From positions 1 to 64,000 of the forward strand of contig JAMFSJ010000008.1 in NCBI GenBank assembly GCA_026225255.1: a stretch of DNA of 64,000 nt. Reading direction: 5' to 3'. The notes under the pieces were generated by a model. That model was not told the origin of the DNA and did not search any database. It saw only the letters and a list, made by a program, of their open reading frames with translations. Positions 35,128 through 46,637 of this stretch are shown piece by piece; positions within the stretch are counted from its first letter, which is position 1, and each line of letters begins with the position of its first letter. This DNA comes from Methylacidimicrobium fagopyrum (lineage in GTDB: Bacteria > Verrucomicrobiota > Verrucomicrobiia > Limisphaerales > UBA11358). The translations under genes and the position numbers were made by a program.

Positions 35128-36546
35128 TCAAACCGTGCGCATCTGCACGGCATCCACGATCTCCGTGCCGACGGAAATGGCGCCGATAATGACAATCGTC
35201 TCGCCGGTTTTCAAACGGCCTTGTTCCCTCAAACTTTTGATCGCGTTCGCAATCGTGTTTTGCGGTTCGATGAAATCAAATTCCGTCACGAAGGACGTGA
35301 CGCCCCAGCTCAAGGTTAGTTCGTTGGCCGATTTTTGATTATCGCAAATCGCATAGACCGGCGAATATTTCGGGCGCATCCACGCCGCGTAACGCGCCAT
35401 GTGGCCGTGCCGCGTGAAAGCCAGAATCGCCGCCGCCTTCAATTCATTCGCCATGACGACCGCGCTTTTGACCAGCTTTTGCCGCGGGTTTGTGAGTTCC
35501 GCCAAATCGTGGAATTGCGCGCTACCGCTGCGTTCGATCCGCGTGGCGATCTTATTGAACACTTCGATGCACTTCACCGGATATTTGCCGACGGTCGTTT
35601 CGCCGCTCAACATGATCGCGTCCGCTTCTTCGAAAACGGCGTTCGCCACGTCGGTGACTTCTGCGCGCGTCGGCATCGGCGAATCAATCATGCTCTCCAG
35701 CATGTGCGTCGCGACAATGACCGGACGGCCCACGCGCAAACACGTTTTCACGATCCGGCGTTGGACGATGGGCAATTCTTCGTAAGGAATTTCAATGCCC
35801 AAATCGCCGCGCGCCACCATGATCGCGTCGGCTTCCGCCACGATGGATTCCAGATTGATGATCGCTTGTTGATCTTCGATTTTCGCGACGACGAGCGGAT
35901 GCGGTTTGTCTTCGGGAAACAATTCGCGCAGTTGCAATAAGTCGCGGGCTTCGCGCACGAACGAGAGCGCGATAAAATCCACGCCCAGTTCGAGGCCGAG
36001 TTTCACGTCCTTAATATCTTTGGCCGTGAGCGCGGGGAGACTGACGCGGACGCCGGGGAGATTGATGTGGCGACGGCTGCCAAGTTTGCCTTCGGTCAAA
36101 ACTTCGCATTCCACCTTGTTGCCGTTTTTGGCGAGCACTTTCATTTCGATCGCGCCGTTGTCGATCAACACCACGTCGCCGACACTGATGTCGTTGATGA
36201 AATTTTCGTAATTCACGTCCACGGAATGTTGTTCCAAGTCGCGTTCGCCGCGCACCGTGAGCGTGAATTTTTGGCCGGGTTGCAAATCCAACGGCACGCT
36301 GAGATCACCGGTGCGGATGGCCGGGCCTTGCGTATCCATGAGAATGCCGATGTGTTGCGCGCGCTGGGCGGATTCCACACGGATGGCCGTATAGACGCGG
36401 CGCACCCAATCATGTGGCGCGTGGGACATGTTGAGCCGGAAAATATTAACACCAGCGTCAATGAGTTTACCGATCATTTCCGGCGAATCCGTGGCCGGGC
36501 CGAGGGTTGAAACGATTTTAGTCCGCCGCACATTGGCCTTTTGCAT
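35128..36546 (-). CDS. pyk: Pyruvate kinase
   Basis: A 472-residue glycolytic enzyme converting PEP and ADP to pyruvate and ATP. It has the signature MVARGDLGIEIP near residue 246, the TKIVSTLGPA start and FRLNMSHAPHDWV. The ATG at 36546 (MQKANVRRTKIV) is chosen over one five codons upstream. Length fits the family and the C-terminal domain is complete. No enzymes of neighbouring glycolytic steps are in the window. Confidence 0.95.
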   Translation of the reverse strand: MQKANVRRTKIVSTLGPATDSPEMIGKLIDAGVNIFRLNMSHAPHDWVRRVYTAIRVESAQRAQHIGILMDTQGPAIRTGDLSVPLDLQPGQKFTLTVRGERDLEQHSVDVNYENFINDISVGDVVLIDNGAIEMKVLAKNGNKVECEVLTEGKLGSRRHINLPGVRVSLPALTAKDIKDVKLGLELGVDFIALSFVREARDLLQLRELFPEDKPHPLVVAKIEDQQAIINLESIVAEADAIMVARGDLGIEIPYEELPIVQRRIVKTCLRVGRPVIVATHMLESMIDSPMPTRAEVTDVANAVFEEADAIMLSGETTVGKYPVKCIEVFNKIATRIERSGSAQFHDLAELTNPRQKLVKSAVVMANELKAAAILAFTRHGHMARYAAWMRPKYSPVYAICDNQKSANELTLSWGVTSFVTEFDFIEPQNTIANAIKSLREQGRLKTGETIVIIGAISVGTEIVDAVQMRTV

Positions 36547-36598
36547 GAGCAAAACATACAAATGCCGGGCGCGATTGAAAGTTTTTTAATCAGCCTTT

Positions 36599-37432
36599 TT
36601 ATTGGCGACGAAGCGACGCGTAAAAATGTTCAAACTCAGGTTCGGGCGCAGCGGTGAATTGGCGAGTTTCGCCGCGCCAATCGAACTGTAATTTTCCCGC
36701 GTGCAAAGCGTGGTTGGGCAAGATGAGGCGGGCCCGTTGTTCGTCGGTGAGCCGGTTTTCGACGAGGGCAAGATAAAGGTCTTCATCGTCGCCGTAGATT
36801 TTATCCCCCACGATCGCATGGCCGAGATGCGCGAGATGGATGCGGATTTGATGTTTGCGGCCCGTCCGCGGATGCAGGCGGACGAGGGTAAAACGAGTCG
36901 AGCGCGGAGTCTCAATTCGTCCTCGTTCTGCGTTCTCGCCCGCAATTTTGGTTTCAGGATTTCTCGCAGACGAAGGATGAATAAATCTTTTCTCCACCCA
37001 AAATTCGGTTTGCGCGGACGCCCCATCCGCGCGGACGCAGTCTTTGATGGCGACGCGGCTGGCTTCGTCACGTCCAAGCGGGGCGTCAATAATCCCCTGC
37101 TCCGCTACGACATGGCCGTGGACGATCGCGAGATATTCTTTGGTGACGGCGCGGGATTCCCAGATTTTGCCGAGCTCGCGCGCGGCCTCAGAATTTTTGG
37201 CGAGCAAAACAATTCCGCTGGTTTCGCGGTCGAGACGGTGGATGAGATGGGGCGCGACTGGCGGCAGGCTGCTGGCGGCAGAATTTGACCGGGCGCGCTC
37301 CAGGTGAATCCGAGCGCGGCTGATGAGGCTGGAATATTCGTCGCCCTTCGTCGGATGGCAGACGAGACCGGCGGGTTTGTGAACCACCAGCAAATCGTCG
37401 TCTTCGTGAATGATGTCGAATAATTTTTCCAA
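36599..37432 (-). CDS. RluA-family RNA pseudouridine synthase
   Basis: A 277-residue pseudouridine synthase. The catalytic Asp motif HRLDRETSGIVLLAKN lies near residue 66, and the second signature is HPRTGRKHQIRIHLAHLGHAIVGDKIYG. There is no S4 RNA-binding domain, so it is a minimal RluA type. Target RNA site is unknown. It lies upstream of pyk on the same strand. A palindrome separates it from the divergent glycosyltransferase gene. Confidence 0.9.
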   Translation of the reverse strand: MEKLFDIIHEDDDLLVVHKPAGLVCHPTKGDEYSSLISRARIHLERARSNSAASSLPPVAPHLIHRLDRETSGIVLLAKNSEAARELGKIWESRAVTKEYLAIVHGHVVAEQGIIDAPLGRDEASRVAIKDCVRADGASAQTEFWVEKRFIHPSSARNPETKIAGENAERGRIETPRSTRFTLVRLHPRTGRKHQIRIHLAHLGHAIVGDKIYGDDEDLYLALVENRLTDEQRARLILPNHALHAGKLQFDWRGETRQFTAAPEPEFEHFYASLRRQ

Positions 37433-37480
37433 GCGGCGAAAAGTTTGAAGGATGCCGGATGAATTATGAAGGATGAAATG

Positions 37481-37568
37481 AACCGCTAATCGACGCTGAT
37501 TCGCACTAATTAACCCAGATGGGAACTGGCCGTTCTTGATCAGCGAAAATTAGCGTCGATTAGCGGTT
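37481..37568. repeat. Intergenic palindrome, CTAATCGACGCTGAT family
   Basis: The left arm at 37481-37511 (AACCGCTAATCGACGCTGAT) and right arm at 37539-37568 (GAAAATTAGCGTCGATTAGC) are near reverse complements, in the divergent spacer between the RluA-like gene and the glycosyltransferase gene. Confidence 0.8.
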
Positions 37569-37618
37569 AAAAAATTGTTTTACCTTGACGGTATCAAGTT
37601 GCGCCGCCTGCGCTTCCC

Positions 37619-40105
37619 ATGCAAGATTCTAGCGCAATGCAGCGTTCGCACTTCCGCCACCAGCTGATCATCGCAGCCATTCTCGCGGCGATTCTGGCCA
37701 TCGCCAGCAGCGGCTGGTGGTTATGCCAAAGTAGCGAAGTCCTCGCGTTTCTGCCCGACCGGACGGGCGCGCAATGGATCATTGACCCCGTGCCGCCGGA
37801 AATCACCGAGCACTTGAATGCGCCCATTAAAAATGCTTTTCAACAACGCTTCATTCTTTCCACCCTGCCGACCAATGTCACGCTGACCGTCTGCGCCTAT
37901 AAAAACGCCGACGTTTTTATCAACGGCCACAAAGTTTCCGGCCTGCAAAATGATGCGAAAAACTGGAAACGTCCGGCGACCACAGTGGTTACCGATTTTC
38001 TCCGCGCCGGCACCAACGAGGTTATTGCTTGGGTAACCAATGATTCCGGGCCGCCGACGCTGTGGTTAAAAATGCAGTCGGAAAATTTCTCTTTGAGCAG
38101 CGATGACGCATGGCAAGTTTCATTGACGGGCAAATTCTGGATCCCTTCCTTGCTCGCCACGCAGCCGCTTCCTATTCCGCGCTGGAGCCCGATTTTTGAT
38201 GACGTTTCCACCTGGGATGCCCTTAAAAAAATCTGGCTGACCCTCGCCGTATTTATTGCCATCGCTTTAATGGCAGTCTTGATCGCGAATCGTTGGTCGG
38301 CGGCGAATCCGGTTTTCAAAATTAAATTCTCCCCGATTTATATTTTGCTCGTCGTCATTCTCATCGGCCGCGCGGCGTTGATCAGCAATGATGCGGCCAA
38401 AGTGCCAGATTGGATGGGCTTTGATGAAGCGGACCACTTCGCCTATATCACTTTCATCCAAGAGCACGGCGCGTTGCCGCCGCCCGACAGCGGTGCCGAA
38501 ATGCACCAACCGCCGCTTTACTACGCGATTTCCGCCGCTGCGATGCACCTGTGCGGATTGCCCGCCGGACATGCCCGCACCCTGATCGCCCTGCGTTTCG
38601 TGAACGGCTTTTTTGGTTTGATCCAGTGCTGGCTCACGCTGCTCTGCCTGCGACTTTTATTTCCAAAAAATCTGTCCGCGCAAGCCGGGGGCTTGCTGCT
38701 CGCGTCGCTGTTGCCGTCTTACTTATATCTTTCGGTCGGCATCACCAACGACCTATTGACCGGGCTGATGATGACGGCCGCGTTTTATTTTTTCCTGCGC
38801 GCGGTTCAATCGGAAAAAGAAACTCTCTGGCCTTACGTTGGCGTCGGGCTGGCGCTCGGCGCGGCGTTGCTCACCAAATTATCCGCGTTGCCCGCCCTGC
38901 CGGTTTTCTTTATCGCGTTAAGTTTTTATTTCATTCAACCGGGAAAAAAATCCATCCGCCTCTGGCTCCAAAGCACGGGCACCGTCGCCTTATTGTGCGT
39001 GCTCGTTTGCGGCTGGCATTATTTCAGAATCTGGGCCCACACCGGCATGCTCGCCATTCCACGCAGCGCCGGCGGTTCCTGGTGGCAAACTCCGGGCTTT
39101 CGCACCACCAGCTTTTATTTCCATTTTGGACACGTTCTCAGTTCGCCGCTATTTGCCGGACTGCACAGTTTTGCCGATGGCATTTACGCCACTTTTTGGG
39201 GCGATGGCATGATCAGCGGCGCGTCCGATTTCAAATCCCGTCCGCCTTGGAATTACGATTTGATGAAGGCCAGCTATCTGTTGGCGTTGCCGTTAACCAT
39301 GCTGGCCATCATCGGCGGCCTCATTTCCGTCCGTTCATTACGGCGCGAGCCTAAACCGGAATGGCTTTTCATCGTCGGCGTAATTTTCATTTATCTGCTG
39401 GCACTGATTTGCGTGACGTTGCTCGGCCCGTGGCAATCTCAAGTCAAAGCGTTTTACGCCCTCCCCGCATTCCTCGCGATCTGCGCCCTCATCGTCGTCG
39501 GCTGGGATTGGCTGGCAAAAAAAGGTCAGGCCTGGCGCGCCGGCCTTTGGGTGTTGATTTTGGTCTGGTCACTAACCACCTTCGCCACCTACTGGATCAA
39601 CGGTCGCAGCGCAGAATTTTGGCGCAGCCGGGCGACGTTTGAGCTGCTCAACCAACATTTGCCCGCATCCATCAACGACGCCAATGAAGTGTTGAAATTA
39701 AACCCGAATGATTTTGAAGCGCACTGCCAGTTGGCTACCGCGTTCAATGCCCAAAACAATTCTCCGGCTGCCATCCAGCAATATCTGGCCGCCTTGAACC
39801 TTCAGCCTGATTCCCCGAAAATACTGGATCTGTTCGCGCAAATCCTGCTGAGCGGTGAAAAAGATGCCGTCGAACAATCCGTGAAGCTGGCCGGACGCGC
39901 CTGTCAATTGACCGACTATCGCGATGCTTATTTACTCACTACTCTGGCCCACGCCCAAGCCAACGCCGACCAGACTCAAGCCGCCATTGCCACCGCCGAA
40001 TACGCCTGCGAACTAGTCCGACAAAACGGCGACACGAATGTGCTGAAACAGAATCAAGAAGTGATCGAACGCTGTCGCGCAGCGAAGGCAGCGATAAAGA
40101 ATTGA
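37619..40105 (+). CDS. Membrane glycosyltransferase-like protein with C-terminal TPR
   Basis: An 828-residue protein. After an N-terminal hydrophobic anchor (about 17-38) comes an extracytoplasmic beta domain (about 45-160, ADVFINGHKVSGL...RAGTNEVIAW, like a sugar-binding sandwich). About ten hydrophobic segments follow, with GFDEADHFAYITFIQEHG and EMHQPPLYYAISA early in the membrane region, as in GT39/ArnT-like and DUF2142-type transferases. The C-terminus (about 680-828) carries TPR-like repeats (LNPNDFEAHCQLATAFNAQN). It is probably a lipid-linked-sugar transferase, a guess from fold. An alternative start lies at 37637. Confidence 0.7.
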   Translation: MQDSSAMQRSHFRHQLIIAAILAAILAIASSGWWLCQSSEVLAFLPDRTGAQWIIDPVPPEITEHLNAPIKNAFQQRFILSTLPTNVTLTVCAYKNADVFINGHKVSGLQNDAKNWKRPATTVVTDFLRAGTNEVIAWVTNDSGPPTLWLKMQSENFSLSSDDAWQVSLTGKFWIPSLLATQPLPIPRWSPIFDDVSTWDALKKIWLTLAVFIAIALMAVLIANRWSAANPVFKIKFSPIYILLVVILIGRAALISNDAAKVPDWMGFDEADHFAYITFIQEHGALPPPDSGAEMHQPPLYYAISAAAMHLCGLPAGHARTLIALRFVNGFFGLIQCWLTLLCLRLLFPKNLSAQAGGLLLASLLPSYLYLSVGITNDLLTGLMMTAAFYFFLRAVQSEKETLWPYVGVGLALGAALLTKLSALPALPVFFIALSFYFIQPGKKSIRLWLQSTGTVALLCVLVCGWHYFRIWAHTGMLAIPRSAGGSWWQTPGFRTTSFYFHFGHVLSSPLFAGLHSFADGIYATFWGDGMISGASDFKSRPPWNYDLMKASYLLALPLTMLAIIGGLISVRSLRREPKPEWLFIVGVIFIYLLALICVTLLGPWQSQVKAFYALPAFLAICALIVVGWDWLAKKGQAWRAGLWVLILVWSLTTFATYWINGRSAEFWRSRATFELLNQHLPASINDANEVLKLNPNDFEAHCQLATAFNAQNNSPAAIQQYLAALNLQPDSPKILDLFAQILLSGEKDAVEQSVKLAGRACQLTDYRDAYLLTTLAHAQANADQTQAAIATAEYACELVRQNGDTNVLKQNQEVIERCRAAKAAIKN

Positions 40106-40110
40106 TTTTT

Positions 40111-40174
40111 GCTACACAGAGACACAGAGCGCACAGAGTAAAAAATCCTCTGTGCGCTCTGTGTCTCTGTGGCA
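40111..40174. repeat. Hairpin between convergent genes, CACAGAGACACAGAG family
   Basis: The left arm at 40111-40138 (GCTACACAGAGACACAGAGC) and right arm at 40148-40174 (CTCTGTGCGCTCTGTGTCTC) are near-perfect reverse complements across a 9-base loop. The spacer lies between the convergent glycosyltransferase and uppS genes. A relative is at 43961-44036. Confidence 0.85.
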
Positions 40175-40201
40175 GATTTTTTATCCTACCAATTCGAATC
40201 T

Positions 40202-40939
40202 TTAAACTCCGCCGAACCGCCGATGACGCTTGGCGTATTCTTCCAGTGCGGCGAAGAATTGTGGCTTGCGGAAATCCGGCCAGAACGTCGGCGTGATGAC
40301 GAGTTCGGCGTAGCTGATCTGCCAGAGCAGAAAATTACTCACGCGCATCTCGCCACTCGTGCGGATGAGCAGATCGGGATCCGGCACATTGCGCGTCCAG
40401 AGATGATCAGAAATCACTTTTTCCGTAATGTCACCGGGCTCGAGTTTTCCCGCTTTCACCTTCTCGGCGATCTGGCGCGCGGCGTCCACGATCTCAATCC
40501 GGCTACCGTAGCTCAACGCCATGATTAGCGTGAGACCGTTGTTTTTGGAAAGCGTCGCGATTGATTTGCGCAAATGTTCCTGCACATTTTCCGGCAAGCG
40601 CCAGATTTGGCCGATGACTTCGAGCCGCACGTTGCTTTTGTTCAACTCACCAGTCTCGGTCTTGAGATAGTGAACGAGATATTTCATCAACGCGTCCACT
40701 TCGTCTTTCGGGCGATTCCAATTCTCAGCGGAAAAGGCGTAGAGCGTAAGATACTTAATCCCAACTTCGCCCGCCGTGCGGATAATTTCACGCGCCGAAT
40801 CCGCCCCGCGCCGGTGACCCTCGATGCGCGGCAAATGATGCGACTTCGCCCAACGCCCATTGCCGTCCATGATCACCGCCACGTGACGCGGCAAGTTGCT
40901 CTTGGCTTCGGCACTCAAGTTGGTAGCGGTGGTGCTCAT
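40202..40939 (-). CDS. uppS: Isoprenyl transferase (undecaprenyl diphosphate synthase)
   Basis: A 245-residue cis-prenyltransferase making the C55 lipid carrier for cell-wall synthesis. HVAVIMDGNGRWAKSHHLPR near residue 20 holds the catalytic Asp and phosphate-binding residues. LTLYAFSAENWNRP and the C-terminal DLLIRTSGEMRVSNFLLWQ, with YAELVITPTFWPDF, complete the family signature. Length is normal. It lies downstream of purA on the same strand across a palindrome. No other lipid-carrier gene is near. Confidence 0.95.
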   Translation of the reverse strand: MSTTATNLSAEAKSNLPRHVAVIMDGNGRWAKSHHLPRIEGHRRGADSAREIIRTAGEVGIKYLTLYAFSAENWNRPKDEVDALMKYLVHYLKTETGELNKSNVRLEVIGQIWRLPENVQEHLRKSIATLSKNNGLTLIMALSYGSRIEIVDAARQIAEKVKAGKLEPGDITEKVISDHLWTRNVPDPDLLIRTSGEMRVSNFLLWQISYAELVITPTFWPDFRKPQFFAALEEYAKRHRRFGGV

Positions 40940-40945
40940 GGTTTT

Positions 40946-41016
40946 AACCGCAGATTACGCCAATGGACGCAGATTCTGAGAAAAATTTATCTGCGAAAAT
41001 CTGCGAAATCTGCGGA
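40946..41016. repeat. Degraded palindrome, CCGCAGATTACGC family
   Basis: The left arm at 40946-40975 (AACCGCAGATTACGCCAATG) and right arm at 40989-41016 (ATCTGCGAAATCTGCGGA at its end) are imperfect complements in the spacer between purA and uppS. Related to 11328-11393. Confidence 0.6.
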
Positions 41017-41019
41017 TGT

Positions 41020-42886
<1,867 letters not shown>

Positions 42887-43957
42887 ATGAATAATGCCTC
42901 ATTGAATTTCCTGAAAACGCTCGTCAACACGCCCAGCCCCGTGGGCCATGAAACGCGCGGACAACGCGTGTGGCTGGATTACGCCGGACAGTTCGCCGAC
43001 GAAACCTTTTCCGACACTTACGGCAATTGCGTCGCCGTGCTGAATAAAGGCGCGAAGACGCGCATCATGCTCGCCGCGCACGCGGATGAAATCGGCATGG
43101 TGGTGAATTACATTGATGACAACGGTTTTATTTACGTCCGCAAAATTGGCGGCATTGACGCGGCGATCACCAAGGCCCAACGCATCGTCATCCACACGCG
43201 CGACGGCGCGGTCAAAGGCGTCGTCGGCAACGTTGCGCCGCACTTGATGCGGCTCGAAGGCGAACCCAAGCCCCCAAAGATCCACGAAATCTTCATCGAC
43301 ATCGGCGTGGGCAGCCGCGCGGAGGCGCAGAAGATTGTCCGCATCGGCGACCCGATCACGCTCACGGACGAATTCGATTTTCTGCGCGGCGACCTCGTCG
43401 TGGCGCGCGCGTTTGATAATCGCATCGGCACCTTTGCCGTCGCGGAAACCTTGCGTTTGCTGAAGGAATCGAAAGTGAAACTAAACGTCGAAGTCTGTGC
43501 CGTCTCGAACGTGCAGGAAGAAGTCGGCTTGCTCGGCGCGCGGCAGATCGCGTATTCGCTCAAGCCAGACATCGCGTTGGTGGTGGACGTGGCGCACGCG
43601 ACGGATTATCCGACCGTGAACAAGGCGCAACACGGCGACATCAAAATCGGCCACGGCCCGACCGTCACCCATGGCGGTTGCAATCATCCTGAGGTGGTTG
43701 CGCGCATCGAAGAAGTGGCCGCAAAGAAAAAAATTCCGTTGCAACATGAAGCCATGTCCGCCACGAGCGGCACGGACACGGACGTGATTTTCTGGACGCG
43801 CGGCGGCATCGCCAGCGGACTGATCAGTTTGCCCAATCGCTACATGCACTCGCCGGTCGAAGTCGTCAGCCTGAAAGATTTGGAAATGATTCCGCAACTA
43901 ATGGCTGCGTTCGTGCAATCGCTCAAACCGGGCGAACAGTTCAAGGTGAAGATTTGA
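42887..43957 (+). CDS. M42 family metallopeptidase (glutamyl aminopeptidase-like)
   Basis: A 356-residue cytoplasmic aminopeptidase of the M42 (FrvX/PepA-like tetrahedral) family. The metal-binding AAHADEIGMVV lies near residue 67. The middle RAFDNRIGTFAV supplies another ligand, and catalytic Glu is in SNVQEEVGLLG (near 212). The late region LVVDVAHATDYP and ALQHEAMSATSGTD-type sequence supply further ligands. These enzymes trim N-terminal residues from peptides. Start ATG at 42887. Confidence 0.9.
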   Translation: MNNASLNFLKTLVNTPSPVGHETRGQRVWLDYAGQFADETFSDTYGNCVAVLNKGAKTRIMLAAHADEIGMVVNYIDDNGFIYVRKIGGIDAAITKAQRIVIHTRDGAVKGVVGNVAPHLMRLEGEPKPPKIHEIFIDIGVGSRAEAQKIVRIGDPITLTDEFDFLRGDLVVARAFDNRIGTFAVAETLRLLKESKVKLNVEVCAVSNVQEEVGLLGARQIAYSLKPDIALVVDVAHATDYPTVNKAQHGDIKIGHGPTVTHGGCNHPEVVARIEEVAAKKKIPLQHEAMSATSGTDTDVIFWTRGGIASGLISLPNRYMHSPVEVVSLKDLEMIPQLMAAFVQSLKPGEQFKVKI

Positions 43958-43960
43958 TTT

Positions 43961-44036
43961 TTTGCCACCGAGACACAGAGAACACAGAGAAAACTCCTTT
44001 TAAAAATCTCTGTGCGCTCTCTGTCTCTGTGGCAAT
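43961..44036. repeat. Hairpin between convergent genes, CACAGAGAACACAGAGA family
   Basis: The left arm at 43961-43990 (TTTGCCACCGAGACACAGAG) and right arm at 44007-44036 (CTCTCTGTCTCTGTGGCAAT at its end) are close reverse complements, in the convergent spacer between the M42 gene and the beta-galactosidase gene. Same word family as 40111-40174. Confidence 0.85.
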
Positions 44037-44053
44037 TTTATCCAGGCATCTGA

Positions 44054-46291
44054 CTACTGGGATTGCCGGATAATTTCCGCCGACTCAAACGTGCTCAAAC
44101 TTTCGTTGGTGCCGAAATCCGGGCGCGCTTTGGGTTCAAGAAAAAGCGGCGCATCTTTACGTAACGGCAAAATTTCCAGGCGCAAATCGCCCTTTAAAAT
44201 TTCCGGCACATAACGTTTCAAGCCGAGATCAAAGGTGCGGCCGCTGTAAAAATTATCATCCAATAGTTTTCCATTGAGCGTCAGCCGCGCGACATCACCG
44301 ACGTAATGGATCCGTAGCAATGGATTCACCCGCGCGTCCAACTTCTTCGGCAAATGGATTTGCCAAATCGCCGCGTTCGTGAAATCCGCATCGGTCGGCG
44401 CGATGGCCAGATGATCTTTAGCGCTGAAGTGAATTTCGCACAGTGGCCCGGCGGATTGGAGCAATTTGGTTTCAACGGTCGCACTCGAAGTTTTTTGTTT
44501 CGCTTCAAAAATGACTTTGCCATCAGCAGTTTTCTGCAACGCCAACGAATCCACTTCGTTCAGCAAAACGATGCGCAGCTCGCTGCCGGATTTGGTTTTG
44601 AGTTTGATCGCGGCCTCGCGACTGGGCGTCACGTCGTTGAAAACAGATTGCGAAGAATCCCGCACCGACAAAGTTTGCGGATCAAAATCAAACTCCGCTG
44701 GCACACCCGTCGTTTCGGAAAAATAAACGGTGCAAACCTTGCCGTCGTCCGTCTGGCAGATGGGTTGCGCGGTGGCGTAAATCAATTTCGCACCGGAGAG
44801 TTCAAGGTTGAATGGCCAGAAGAAAAAGGTGTCCGCCGGAATCGTCACGGGTTGCGCGGGAAAAATTAATTCGCCGCCGCGCAGGTTTAATTTGAATTGC
44901 ACGTCAGACTTCGGCGGTAGCGGTTGAAGCCGCTGATAATTATTCACGAAGACATAACCGCTTTTGCCATCGGAACGAGCGGCCCAACGGAGTGTGGAAA
45001 AATCGTCACTGCCGGTGGGCTTAATAACCGGCAAGGTCACGGGCATCGGTGCGAGCGCGGCCCCAAAGTCGTGGAGAAATAAATGCAGGCGGCGCAGCCA
45101 ATAATATTGCGGATTGATCTGGCCAAATTCACCGAGCGGCGCGTTAAAGTCATAACTTTTTACCGGCAGATCGTTGGCGTAGCCGGTCGCGTGCGATTCC
45201 TGAAGCGTGGACAGTTTACCCTCGGGATTTTGGCCGCCATGATACATGTAATAACCGAGTAAACTGCTGCCACCGCCGAGTTGCGTGAGCACATTCGCTT
45301 CGACATCGCGCGGATCGTAATTGATGCGGCGATGATAGGAGGCCGGCATGCCGCCGCCGACTTCGCAGGTGAGATACGGATATTTTTCCGTGCCCGCCGT
45401 GTCGCCGACTTGATCCGCTTTTAAGGTATCGTTGCCGATACCCGTGTCGGTGCGCTGGATGCGAAAGGTGAAATTTCTCCAATTGTCACCGTCCATCGGC
45501 TTGATGCCGCGACTCCAAAATCCATCGGGATACGCGCCGAAGAGCGGCAATAATTCACCCAGCGGCACGGGCTTGTGCATCGGCGGCCAACCAGTTTTCA
45601 CGTAAAGCGGCACATCAATGCCCGCCGCGATGGCCATTTTTTTCAACGCCATCAAATAATCCGGCGAGCCGCCGTATTCGTTGTCCACTTGAATGCCGAT
45701 GACCGGGCCGCCGTCTTTCCACAGTTCGCCGGATAACTGTTTCGCGATCTCACCGTAAAGAATTTTTGTAGCGGCGAGAAAATCAGCATCTGTGGAGCGC
45801 AGTTTCCAATCTTTATGCACCTGCACCCAATCGGGCAAACCGCCGTTGCGCACTTCGCCGTGGCACCACGGGCCGCAACGAACGACGACTTTCAGCCCCA
45901 CGTCGTTACACGTTTGGAGGAATTTTTTCAGATCGCGCTGGCCGCTCCAATCCCATTGCCCTTTGATCTCTTCGTGATGAATCCAAAAAACATACGTTGC
46001 CACGATGTCCACGCCACCCGCTTTCATCTTGAGCAATTCCTCGCGCCATTCGGCTTGCGGATAGCGCGAATAATGAAATTCGCCCATCACCGCGAACACT
46101 GGCTGGCCATCGAATAGCAGACTGCGACTGTTCACGGAAATCTCGTGACCGGCGGGATTTTTGGTCGAGCCAAGTTTGAAATAACCCGTCTCGGCGGAGG
46201 GCGGCGTTGGGATGGTCGCGGTGACTTCAGTCGCGCCGAGAGGCACTACGTTAAACAGGGCGGTGGCAGCTAGAAAACAAATCAGCTTCAT
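44054..46291 (-). CDS. Beta-galactosidase, GH35 family
   Basis: A 745-residue glycoside hydrolase. The ATG at 46291 (MKLICFLAAT) gives a signal peptide ending after LGA, so it is exported. The GH35 fold begins with VFAVMGEFHYSRYPQAEWRE. The acid/base Glu is in QVDNEYGG (near 225), and a nucleophile candidate is in LTCEVGGG (near 325). Beta domains follow. It would release terminal beta-galactose from plant or microbial glycans. No polysaccharide-utilisation genes are adjacent, so its natural substrate is open. Confidence 0.88.
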   Translation of the reverse strand: MKLICFLAATALFNVVPLGATEVTATIPTPPSAETGYFKLGSTKNPAGHEISVNSRSLLFDGQPVFAVMGEFHYSRYPQAEWREELLKMKAGGVDIVATYVFWIHHEEIKGQWDWSGQRDLKKFLQTCNDVGLKVVVRCGPWCHGEVRNGGLPDWVQVHKDWKLRSTDADFLAATKILYGEIAKQLSGELWKDGGPVIGIQVDNEYGGSPDYLMALKKMAIAAGIDVPLYVKTGWPPMHKPVPLGELLPLFGAYPDGFWSRGIKPMDGDNWRNFTFRIQRTDTGIGNDTLKADQVGDTAGTEKYPYLTCEVGGGMPASYHRRINYDPRDVEANVLTQLGGGSSLLGYYMYHGGQNPEGKLSTLQESHATGYANDLPVKSYDFNAPLGEFGQINPQYYWLRRLHLFLHDFGAALAPMPVTLPVIKPTGSDDFSTLRWAARSDGKSGYVFVNNYQRLQPLPPKSDVQFKLNLRGGELIFPAQPVTIPADTFFFWPFNLELSGAKLIYATAQPICQTDDGKVCTVYFSETTGVPAEFDFDPQTLSVRDSSQSVFNDVTPSREAAIKLKTKSGSELRIVLLNEVDSLALQKTADGKVIFEAKQKTSSATVETKLLQSAGPLCEIHFSAKDHLAIAPTDADFTNAAIWQIHLPKKLDARVNPLLRIHYVGDVARLTLNGKLLDDNFYSGRTFDLGLKRYVPEILKGDLRLEILPLRKDAPLFLEPKARPDFGTNESLSTFESAEIIRQSQ

Positions 46292-46506
46292 AAAATTTTG
46301 CGGAAGTGAAACATATCGCAAGCGGTGAAACAATTATAGCAATTTGCAAATTTATACATCACTTTTTCCTAACCTTTCAAATTCGCCGCCCGCGCCAAGG
46401 ATTTATCCAATCCAAGGACCTCTGCGGCTGGCAAAACACGAATGAAAAATGATTGGCTGCATTTCGTGCCAGACAATACCGAAAGCGTCGGCGTTGGAAA
46501 TCAGAA

Positions 46507-46577
46507 GCGGAGCGCCGATCTCCCGATCGGCTCGCTGATATCCCCCGCGACCCTCCAATCAAGATATCCGCGCTCCC
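46507..46577. repeat. Palindromic element, GGAGCGCCGATCTCCCGATCGG family
   Basis: GCGGAGCGCCGATCTCCCGA at the left and ATATCCGCGCTCC at the right form the ends. It is a diverged copy of the elements at 18166-18231 and 53137-53219. It lies in the non-coding spacer 46292-46791. Confidence 0.7.
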
Positions 46578-46637
46578 AACAAAATCCCCATCTGTGCTCA
46601 TCTGTGGCCAAATTCCTCATGAATATTCCCGGCTCCA

